From JAGCJX01 sp045638645 (GTDB taxonomy: Bacteria > Bacteroidota > Bacteroidia > Bacteroidales > UBA932), in assembly GCA_045638645.1 (NCBI GenBank), contig JAZUBU010000009.1, positions 1 to 64,000 on the forward strand: a DNA stretch of 64,000 nt, written 5' to 3'. A program made the translations under genes and the position numbers. Below the pieces are notes generated by a model. It did no database searches, had not been told where the DNA came from, and was given only the letters and a program-made list of their open reading frames with translations. This document shows positions 25,921-33,138 of this stretch, piece by piece (the stretch's first letter is position 1; each line of letters begins with the position of its first letter).

Positions 25921-28657
25921 AGCGTCGGCGGGTGCGGGAAAGACCCATGAATTGACCCAGCAGTACTTGAATTTGCTCTTTCAATCCGAGCATGCGTACC
26001 GGCACATCCTGGCGGTGACCTTTACGAACAAGGCGACGGATGAGATGAAACAGCGGATTTTACAGGAGTTGTTCGCCTTGTCGAACAAAACAGGCCATCA
26101 GCATCAGGCGGATGCCCAACGGTTGCTGGTGTCGATTTTGAACGATTATACGGCTTTCCAGGTCAGTACTATCGACGGATTCTTCCAACGCATCATGCGC
26201 GCCTTTGCCCGCGAACTGGGTCAGGCTTCCAATTATTGTGTGGAACTGGATCAGGATCGGGTATTGTCGGAGGCCATTGATGAGATGATGGGGGGATTGG
26301 AGCAGCAGCAGGAACTGTTGCAGTGGCTGATTACCTTGTCATTGGACAACATCGAACAAGGAGGATCCTGGGATGCAACCAGCAAGCTCAAGGAGATGGG
26401 TAAGCGTCTTTTCTCCGAGGAGTACAAGCTCAAGAGCCGCGACATGGAATCGTTGTTGCGCGATAAGCCCTCGGTGGAAGAGTTCCGGAAAAAGTTGCAA
26501 GCCATTGTGGACGGGCTTTCGGCTCGGGTGGAAGCCAAGGACAAAACGCTGACAGAAGAAGAGCAAAAGGACTATGCTACGGCCATGACCATCCTGCCCA
26601 ACCTGTACACCATTGCCTTGTTCTCGGATATTCGGGAATATTTGTCGGCGTATTGTCGGGAGAACAACCTGGTACTTTTGTCGGAGACCAATGATTTTCT
26701 GAACCGTTTGATCGGGGAGGATGATACGCCTTTTGTTTATGAAAAAGTAGGTACGCGCCTGAATCATTATATGCTGGATGAGTTTCAGGACACCTCAGCC
26801 CTGCAGTGGAAAAATTTTGAACCACTGCTGCAGGACAGTCTGGACAACGGATGGGACAACCTCTTGGTGGGGGATGTGAAACAAAGTATCTACCGTTGGC
26901 GGAATTCTGATTGGGAACTGTTGAATCACAAAGTTTACAACACGTTCGGATCTGAAATGTGTAAGGTTATTCCGAAGCGGGAGAACTGGCGGAGTGGGGA
27001 GTACATCGTGAAGTTCAACAACGAGTTTTTTCGGAGGGCTGCCGATTCGGTGCAGAAACTGTACAACAAAGAGCGGAAGTATGATATCCTGAAAACCGAT
27101 GGCGATGCCAGCCTCATCAACCAGATTTTTGTTGATGTGGAGCAGGAAGTGGTGAAAAAGCACGAAGGTTATGGTCGCGTTTCGCTGCAGTTTGTGGACA
27201 AGGACTCGGTCGCGGATAAGGATTGGAAGGCGGCCGTGATGGCCCGTCTGCCGGAGGTCATCTCAGAAGTGATGTCTCGAGGATATCGCCAGCGGGACAT
27301 TACCTTTCTGGTTCGAAAGAACACCGAAGGATCCAGTTTAGCCAAATCATTGATGTCCAATGGATTCCGTGTGGTTACGGAAGAGTCGCTTTCGCTGTCT
27401 GCCTCGAATGCCGTGATCGCCCTGGTTTCTCAGTTGAAGGACATGTTGGATCATGGAACGGTACCCGAGGATGTGTCGTTGTATGCCCTTTGCGAACGGC
27501 TGGTCCGCGATTTGCCCGAGCAGGAGCGCCGCGAGCAGATCTTCATCCGGACCTTCCTGGATGCCGTGCTGGATTTCTCCATGGGATTTCAAGGTGGCAA
27601 TCTGAGGGATTTGTTGACGTGGTGGGACGAAAAAGGGGCTGGCTTGTGTGTCAATGCTCCCGAAGGGGAAGATGCGTTGCGCATCATGACCGTACACAAG
27701 GCCAAAGGGTTGGCCGCCCCTGTCATCATTCTTCCTTTCTTTGAAGAAATGTTCAATCCCAAGGGTAATATACCCCGCTATTTGTGGGCCAATCCGAAGC
27801 GGGAGCCCTTCAACTACCTGCCGATCTTGCCCCTGCTGTATAAAAAGGACTTGATCAGCACCTGGTTTGAAGACGAATATTGGAAAGAACGCTTGTATCA
27901 CCTGGTCGACTTGTTGAATGTAGCGTACGTAGCCTTTACCCGGGCCCGTTCGGAGATGATTGTGATGGGACCGCAACCGCAAATTTTGAAGAAAGGTAAC
28001 TATTCCATCCTGTCCCTTGTCAACCTCTTGTACAAGCATTACGAACAGGAATTGGTGCAAGACGGTGTCTGGAAGATCAAGGAAATCGGGAAGTCCTGTG
28101 ATGTCACCGGGCAGCCCGGTTCTGCGGACTCCGAGCCGGACAATGTGATTCAGGATGATCCGATCTATCGTTCGGTGCCCATTGGCAAACGGCTGCAGTT
28201 GACTTTACGCGGGGCCGATATCTTTACTGAGGACTCCCAACGGACCCGGGGGGTGGTCATGCACGAAATCCTCTCCCGAATCGAAGTGGTTGAGCAGCTG
28301 GAAGACAGCATCCGGTTGGCCATTTCTGAGGGAGCCTTGTCCCAAGAAGAGTTTGACGACGTTTATAAACGTTTGAAAACGGCTGTGGATGCGGTGGAAG
28401 CTTATCATTGGTTCGATGGGACCTACCGGAATTACAACGAACTTTCCATCCTGGATGACCAGGGTACGATGGTTTGCCCGGACCGGGTGATGTTCCGGGA
28501 TCAGGATGCTGTGGTCCTGGATTACAAGTTCGGAAAGGTGGAACGGGAACAATACCACACCCAGGTGAAGCGGTACATGGAGAAAGTTTCTCAAATGGGG
28601 TGCCGTGTCAGAGGCTATTTGTGGTATGTGACCTTGGGCAAGGTGGTGGAAGTCTAG
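25904..28657 (+). CDS. AddA/RecB-like UvrD-family helicase-nuclease
   Basis: 917 residues. Helicase motifs: Walker A ASAGAGKT (residues 7-14), MLDEFQDTSALQW (motif II), LLVGDVKQSIYRWR (III), IMTVHKAKGLAAPVIILP (V) and VAYVAFTRARSEMIV (VI). The C-terminus holds a RecB-type nuclease: MHEILSRIEV, DQDAVVLDYKFGK and YHTQVKRYMEKV. It overlaps the AddB-like gene by 17 bp, indicating translational coupling. The likely role is processing of double-strand ends for RecA loading. The Bacteroidetes versions diverge from Bacillus AddA, so no gene symbol is assigned. Confidence 0.88.
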   Translation: MLNIYKASAGAGKTHELTQQYLNLLFQSEHAYRHILAVTFTNKATDEMKQRILQELFALSNKTGHQHQADAQRLLVSILNDYTAFQVSTIDGFFQRIMRAFARELGQASNYCVELDQDRVLSEAIDEMMGGLEQQQELLQWLITLSLDNIEQGGSWDATSKLKEMGKRLFSEEYKLKSRDMESLLRDKPSVEEFRKKLQAIVDGLSARVEAKDKTLTEEEQKDYATAMTILPNLYTIALFSDIREYLSAYCRENNLVLLSETNDFLNRLIGEDDTPFVYEKVGTRLNHYMLDEFQDTSALQWKNFEPLLQDSLDNGWDNLLVGDVKQSIYRWRNSDWELLNHKVYNTFGSEMCKVIPKRENWRSGEYIVKFNNEFFRRAADSVQKLYNKERKYDILKTDGDASLINQIFVDVEQEVVKKHEGYGRVSLQFVDKDSVADKDWKAAVMARLPEVISEVMSRGYRQRDITFLVRKNTEGSSLAKSLMSNGFRVVTEESLSLSASNAVIALVSQLKDMLDHGTVPEDVSLYALCERLVRDLPEQERREQIFIRTFLDAVLDFSMGFQGGNLRDLLTWWDEKGAGLCVNAPEGEDALRIMTVHKAKGLAAPVIILPFFEEMFNPKGNIPRYLWANPKREPFNYLPILPLLYKKDLISTWFEDEYWKERLYHLVDLLNVAYVAFTRARSEMIVMGPQPQILKKGNYSILSLVNLLYKHYEQELVQDGVWKIKEIGKSCDVTGQPGSADSEPDNVIQDDPIYRSVPIGKRLQLTLRGADIFTEDSQRTRGVVMHEILSRIEVVEQLEDSIRLAISEGALSQEEFDDVYKRLKTAVDAVEAYHWFDGTYRNYNELSILDDQGTMVCPDRVMFRDQDAVVLDYKFGKVEREQYHTQVKRYMEKVSQMGCRVRGYLWYVTLGKVVEV

Positions 28658-28682
28658 TGCCTTCGCAGTTCGCTGCCGTTCC

Positions 28683-29450
28683 TCAGAAGGTAAGCACGAG
28701 TCCGTCGTAGGCCGGTTGTACCTGCGGAGGTAACAGGGCTTGTAGCGCAGCGTGGGCTTCGATCTGATGCGACAGGTGCGTGAGGTAATTTTGGGGAGCA
28801 CCCACCTGGCGAATCACTTCCAGTGCTTCAGGAAGAGAAAAATGCGAGAGGTGTGGCGTGTGGCGGATGGTGTTGATGATGAAGATGTCAACACCTTTCA
28901 GCTTGAGGATTTCCTGGGGTTCTATGCGGTTGGCGTCGGTCAGGTAAGCCAGTTTTCCCAGACGGAAGCCCAGGATGGGTAGTTTGTGGTGCCAGGCCCG
29001 GATGGGGATGATTTCAACGCCGTGAATGGAGAACGGTGCATCTGTGATGGTGTGTAGCTCAAATTGGGGCACACCGGGATAACGGTATTCCGAGAACGCA
29101 TAGGCATACTCTTGGCGGAGGGAGGTTTGGACACGCTCTTCTGCATAGATGGGAAAGTCCTTGTCATATAGGTAATTGAATGCCCGTACATCGTCCAGTC
29201 CTCCAGTGTGGTCCTTGTGCTGGTGCGTGAGCAGGACAGTATCCAGGTAACCGATATTTTCCCGTAGAATCTGTTGGCGGAAGTCGGGTCCGGCATCGAT
29301 GATGAGTTTCAATCCTTCGTATTCGATGTACACGGAGCTGCGAAGCCGTTTGTCCCGAGGGTCGGTTGAGGTGCAGACGGAGCAGTGGCAACCAATCATC
29401 GGAATCCCCTGGGAGGTTCCCGTTCCTAAAAAGATGAGCTTGTTTTGCAT
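28683..29450 (-). CDS. MBL-fold metallo-hydrolase (PhnP-like)
   Basis: 255 residues. The metallo-beta-lactamase fold is shown by THQHKDHTGGLDDVRAF (HxHxDH), LIIDAGPDF, the late metal-ligand regions AWHHKLPILGFR and LTDANRI, and TPHLSHFSLPEAL. The Cys motif GCHCSVC near the N-terminus (residues about 21-27) is like the structural zinc site of PhnP, a cyclic phosphodiesterase. No phosphonate genes are near, so the substrate is unknown. ATG 29450 is chosen over the longer frame because LIFLGTGTSQGIPMIGC is the normal N-terminus and the -7 element lies 4 nt upstream. Confidence 0.85.
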   Translation of the reverse strand: MQNKLIFLGTGTSQGIPMIGCHCSVCTSTDPRDKRLRSSVYIEYEGLKLIIDAGPDFRQQILRENIGYLDTVLLTHQHKDHTGGLDDVRAFNYLYDKDFPIYAEERVQTSLRQEYAYAFSEYRYPGVPQFELHTITDAPFSIHGVEIIPIRAWHHKLPILGFRLGKLAYLTDANRIEPQEILKLKGVDIFIINTIRHTPHLSHFSLPEALEVIRQVGAPQNYLTHLSHQIEAHAALQALLPPQVQPAYDGLVLTF

Positions 29451-29485
29451 ACGCCAAAGGTAGAAAATTTGTTTAACTTTGCGAT
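29451..29485. promoter_or_regulatory. Compact divergent promoter pair, both predicted leaderless
   Basis: The 35-bp gap holds TACCTTTG on the minus strand (29463-29456), 4-5 nt before the MBL ATG, and TAACTTTG on the plus strand (29474-29481), 4 nt before the methylase ATG at 29486. The two -7 elements are only 10 bp apart, so each promoter's upstream half lies in the other gene's coding start. Confidence 0.5.
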
Positions 29486-30190
29486 ATGAAAGGGAAATTA
29501 TATTTGATTCCCTCTCCATTGGGAGAGAACGAACCGACGGAGGTCATTCCGGCATCGGTGCTGGAACGGATCCAGTCGTTGCATCATGTTGTGGCAGAGG
29601 AGATTCGGACGGTACGTCGCTATTTGTCCAAGGCGGGTCTCAAGGGGAAAATTGATACCCTGACGTTCTACGAACTGAACGAGCACACGCCTGCCGAGGC
29701 CGTTGAGGCGTTGTTGCAGCCCTTGTTGGCTGGCGAGGATGTGGCCGTCATTTCAGAAGCCGGTTTGCCGGCCGTGGCAGATCCGGGAGCGGATTTGGTC
29801 CGTCTGGCGCAGGACCACGACATTGACGTGATTCCGATGGTGGGACCGTCTTCGTTGATGCTGGCCTTGATGGGATCCGGATTGAATGGCCAACGGTTTG
29901 CTTTTCAGGGATATCTGCCGGCCAAGAAGGAGGAACGTCGCAAGGCTTTGCTGGAATTGGAGAAAGAATCCCTGAAACGTTGTCAGACCCAGTTGTTTAT
30001 CGAGACGCCTTACCGCAACGATGCGTTGTTGGATGATTTGTTGTCCTGTCTGCATCCGAAGACGCGTCTTTGTCTGGCAGCGGACCTCACCTTGCCCCAG
30101 GCTTATTTGAAGACCCGTACGGTTGCTGCCTGGAAAAAGGACAAACCGGTATTGGGCAAACGCCCTTGTGTATTTTTGTTTTTAGCCTAG
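29486..30190 (+). CDS. SAM-dependent methyltransferase, RsmI-like (tetrapyrrole methylase fold)
   Basis: 234 residues. RsmI-type features: KLYLIPSPLGENE at the N-terminus (in place of LYVVATPIGN), VVAEEIRTVRRYLSK, AVISEAGLPAVADPGADLV and VIPMVGPSSLMLALMGSG. RsmI methylates the 2'-O of C1402 in 16S rRNA. The changed N-terminal motif and the C-terminus (RPCVFLFLA) indicate the Bacteroidetes paralogue of this family rather than canonical RsmI, so the target is uncertain. folB follows after 9 bp. Confidence 0.85.
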   Translation: MKGKLYLIPSPLGENEPTEVIPASVLERIQSLHHVVAEEIRTVRRYLSKAGLKGKIDTLTFYELNEHTPAEAVEALLQPLLAGEDVAVISEAGLPAVADPGADLVRLAQDHDIDVIPMVGPSSLMLALMGSGLNGQRFAFQGYLPAKKEERRKALLELEKESLKRCQTQLFIETPYRNDALLDDLLSCLHPKTRLCLAADLTLPQAYLKTRTVAAWKKDKPVLGKRPCVFLFLA

Positions 30191-30199
30191 TAGAAGTAT

Positions 30200-30562
30200 A
30201 TGATGAAAGGAACGTTGGAACTGAACGACATGGTCTTTTGGGCGCATCACGGTTGTTTTACCGAGGAACGCATCATCGGGAACCGCTTTGAAGTTCAGTT
30301 TTCTGCAATCTATAATATGGAGGTGCCTGCTCAGACGGATGCGTTGGCCGATGCTGCCAATTACCAGCTGATTTATCACCTGATTCGTGAGCAGATGGAA
30401 ATACCCTCCAACCTGTTGGAATGTGTGGCCCGGCGGATTCTGGATGCTGTGGCGGCTCAATTTTCCGAATTGGAAGAAATGACGGTATCCATTGCCAAGA
30501 TCAATCCTCCCTTGGGAGGAGAGGTGGGTGCTTCCCGTGTAACCTTAACCCGAACCCGATGA
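30200..30562 (+). CDS. folB: Dihydroneopterin aldolase
   Basis: 120 residues, the normal FolB size. FolB cleaves 7,8-dihydroneopterin to 6-hydroxymethyl-dihydropterin in folate synthesis. The motif LNDMVFWAHHGCFTEERIIGNRFEV contains the catalytic-region Tyr/His-Gly block; the pterin-binding Glu and C-terminal TVSIAKINPPLGGEV also fit. Two nearby ATG codons (30200, 30203) are possible starts. It ends in a 4-bp ATGA overlap with mtaB. Confidence 0.92.
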   Translation: MMKGTLELNDMVFWAHHGCFTEERIIGNRFEVQFSAIYNMEVPAQTDALADAANYQLIYHLIREQMEIPSNLLECVARRILDAVAAQFSELEEMTVSIAKINPPLGGEVGASRVTLTRTR

Positions 30563-31827
30563 CGACTCTACCCCAACTTCGAGTAGCTTTTGCCACCCTC
30601 GGCTGTAAATTGAATTATGCTGAGAGTTCAACCTTGGCCCGCCAGTTTGAGGCGGCTGGTTACCAGGTCGTCCCTCCGACCCAGGAGGCCGATGTGTATG
30701 TCATCAACACGTGTTCGGTGACGGAGCACAGTGATAAGAAATGTCGTAACATCATCCGACGTCTTTCCAAACGCAACCCGGCGGCGTTGGTTGCCGTGAC
30801 TGGCTGTTATGCCCAGTTGAAAGCCGAAGAAATTGCGGCTATGCCTGGCGTAGATTTGGTTGTGGGGGCAGACGAGAAAGGAAATCTGTTTGCCCGGGTA
30901 GCGGAGTTGTCAGCCAAAGCGGAGGGTGTGGGACGCATCCACTCCTGTGCCATCAACGAAGTCTCTTCCATTTTTCCGGCCTATTCTTCCGGAGAACGTA
31001 CCCGTTCTTTCCTGAAAGTGCAGGATGGTTGCAATTACCGTTGTTCTTATTGCACCATTCCGAAGGCCCGGGGCGAGAGCCGGAACATTTCCATTGCAAC
31101 GGCCGTCGCCGAAGCGGAACGCATTGCGGCTTCCGGAATTCGTGAGGTGGTGTTGACGGGGGTCAATACCGGAGATTTCGGCCGGACGACGGGCGAATCG
31201 TTTCTGGATTTATTGAAGGCCCTGAATGCCGTTGAGGGAATTGAGCGTTACCGGATTTCATCCATTGAACCCAATTTGTTGACTGAAGAAATCCTCTCCT
31301 GGATTGCTTCCGGTACCAAGTTTGCCCCGCATTTTCACATTCCGCTGCAGTCCGGCTCGGATGCGGTCCTGGCCCGGATGCGTCGCCGTTACAACACAAC
31401 TCAGTTTGCGGAGAAGATTGCCTTGGTGCGTCGCTATGTGGATGCAGTCTTTATCGGAATCGATGTCATTATCGGTTTCCCCGGAGAGACGGAGGAACAT
31501 TTTGAGGAGACTTATCGTCTTTTGGAGCAGGTACGCCCGTCCTTCATCCATGTCTTTCCGTATTCCAGGAGACCGGGAACCGATGCGGCTGAGATGCCGG
31601 ATCAGGTAGACGAACGCATCAAGGATGAACGGGTTGCTCGCCTGACCGCGTTGAGCAATCGTTTGCACGAGGCCTTCTGCGAAGCCAACCGTGGCCGCGA
31701 AGAGGTCGTTTTGTTTGAAAGTACAGTAAAAGGAGGCAAGATGTTCGGTTATACGTCGAATTACATCCGTGTTGAACAACCGTACGACCGTGCTTCCATT
31801 GGAAAAATGATAAAAGTTACCTTATGA
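30559..31827 (+). CDS. mtaB: tRNA (t6A37) methylthiotransferase MtaB
   Basis: 422 residues. MtaB converts t6A37 to ms2t6A in tRNA. UPF0004 cysteines are Cys16, Cys52 and Cys83; the radical SAM cluster motif CNYRCSYC gives Cys158, Cys162 and Cys165. FATLGCKLNYAES and CTIPKARGESRN identify the MtaB branch rather than RimO or MiaB. A C-terminal TRAM-like part ends the protein. Start ATG 30559 overlaps the folB stop (ATGA); the longer frame into folB is rejected. tsaD, which makes the t6A substrate, lies nearby at 37756. Confidence 0.93.
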   Translation: MTTLPQLRVAFATLGCKLNYAESSTLARQFEAAGYQVVPPTQEADVYVINTCSVTEHSDKKCRNIIRRLSKRNPAALVAVTGCYAQLKAEEIAAMPGVDLVVGADEKGNLFARVAELSAKAEGVGRIHSCAINEVSSIFPAYSSGERTRSFLKVQDGCNYRCSYCTIPKARGESRNISIATAVAEAERIAASGIREVVLTGVNTGDFGRTTGESFLDLLKALNAVEGIERYRISSIEPNLLTEEILSWIASGTKFAPHFHIPLQSGSDAVLARMRRRYNTTQFAEKIALVRRYVDAVFIGIDVIIGFPGETEEHFEETYRLLEQVRPSFIHVFPYSRRPGTDAAEMPDQVDERIKDERVARLTALSNRLHEAFCEANRGREEVVLFESTVKGGKMFGYTSNYIRVEQPYDRASIGKMIKVTL

Positions 31828-33128
31828 TAAAAATTAGTGAAGCTTTGTTTTCCGGCCAACAATCGCTGGCCGTTGTGGGTTTGGGTTATGTGGGATTGCC
31901 GGTTGCCTTGGCATTCGCCGAGCATTTCCGGGTCATCGGTTATGACTGCAATGCCCGGAAGGTTGCCCAATTGAACCGGCAGCAGGATCCGACCGGAGAG
32001 TTGGATACCGTTGCGTTCCAGCAAAAGAACATTTGCTTCACGGCGTGTGCAGAGGACCTGCGCCAAGCCTCGTTCTACGTCGTGGCGGTACCGACCCCCA
32101 TTGACGAGTTCAACAAGCCGGATCTGACGCCGTTGTTGGCAGCTACGCGTGTGGTGGCGGCTTCCCTGAAACCCGGTGATTATGTAGTTTATGAGTCTAC
32201 CGTTTATCCGGGCTGTACCCGCGAGGATTGTGTGCCCTTGCTTGAATCCATTTCCGGATTGAAGGTGGGTGTTGATTTTTGGGTTGGTTATTCTCCGGAG
32301 CGCATCAACCCGGGTGATAAGAAGCATACCCTGGCAAATACAGTGAAAATCGTGTCGGCCTGGGACGAACCGAGCTTGCAGGAGGTAGCTTGTGTTTATG
32401 GTGCTATCGTTCAAGCCGGTGTCCATCGGGCACCCTCCATCGAGGTGGCAGAGGCAGCCAAAATCATTGAAAACACCCAACGGGATGTGAACATTGCCCT
32501 GATGAATGAGTTGTCCATCATCTTTGGTCGGATGGGTATCAATACCTACGAGGTCCTGGAGGCTGCCGGTACCAAATGGAATTTCCTGCCGTTTTATCCC
32601 GGTCTGGTAGGCGGCCACTGCATCGGCGTGGATCCCTATTACCTGGATTACAAGGCCAGCAAGCTCAAATACCACACCCAAATCATCAGTTCCGGCCGTT
32701 TTGTCAACGACTCAATGGGGGGCTACATCGGCAAGAAAGCGGTCAAGCAGTTGATCTCTTTGGGCAAATCACCCCTAGGTGCCAGAGCCCTGGTATTGGG
32801 ATTTACCTTCAAGGAGGATGTATCGGATATCCGCAATACCAAGGTTGCGGACATTGTCCGGGAACTGAAAGACTATGGCTTGTGTGTGGACTTGGTTGAT
32901 CCGATGGCGGATCCGGACCAGGTGCGTCAGGAATATGGGTTTGAAATGAAAGCAACTCCCGCCGGTCAATACGATCTGATTGTTCTGGCGGTTGCCCATG
33001 AGCAGTACCGCGCACTCAGTCTGGAGGATTTGAAAGTCTTGGGTGTGGCGGATACGTTGTTGGTGGATGTGAAAGGCTTGTTTGCTAGCTGCCGTCATCA
33101 GTTGGATTGGCCGTATTGGAGCTTGTAG
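31824..33128 (+). CDS. UDP-N-acetylhexosamine 6-dehydrogenase (TviB/WbpO-like)
   Basis: 434 residues of the UDP-glucose/GDP-mannose dehydrogenase superfamily. The N-terminal NAD domain is VVGLGYVGLPVALAFAEHF, then VPTPIDEFNKPDLTPLL and VYESTVYPGCTRE; the catalytic Cys266 lies in GGHCIGVDPYYL; the C-terminal domain has LGFTFKEDVSDIRNTKV. The combination is closest to TviB/WbpO enzymes that oxidise UDP-GlcNAc or UDP-GalNAc at C6 for surface polysaccharides. It overlaps mtaB by 4 bp and has no glycosyltransferase neighbours, so its pathway lies elsewhere. Confidence 0.87.
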   Translation: MIKISEALFSGQQSLAVVGLGYVGLPVALAFAEHFRVIGYDCNARKVAQLNRQQDPTGELDTVAFQQKNICFTACAEDLRQASFYVVAVPTPIDEFNKPDLTPLLAATRVVAASLKPGDYVVYESTVYPGCTREDCVPLLESISGLKVGVDFWVGYSPERINPGDKKHTLANTVKIVSAWDEPSLQEVACVYGAIVQAGVHRAPSIEVAEAAKIIENTQRDVNIALMNELSIIFGRMGINTYEVLEAAGTKWNFLPFYPGLVGGHCIGVDPYYLDYKASKLKYHTQIISSGRFVNDSMGGYIGKKAVKQLISLGKSPLGARALVLGFTFKEDVSDIRNTKVADIVRELKDYGLCVDLVDPMADPDQVRQEYGFEMKATPAGQYDLIVLAVAHEQYRALSLEDLKVLGVADTLLVDVKGLFASCRHQLDWPYWSL

Positions 33129-33138
33129 TTTTACAAGC
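33121..33138. terminator. Hairpin spanning both stop codons of a convergent gene pair
   Basis: Perfect 7-bp stem gcttgta / tacaagc with loop gttt. The stop codons of the dehydrogenase (TAG 33126-33128) and of tamB (TAA on the minus strand at 33133-33131) both fall inside it. No T-run follows, so terminator activity is uncertain. Confidence 0.35.
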
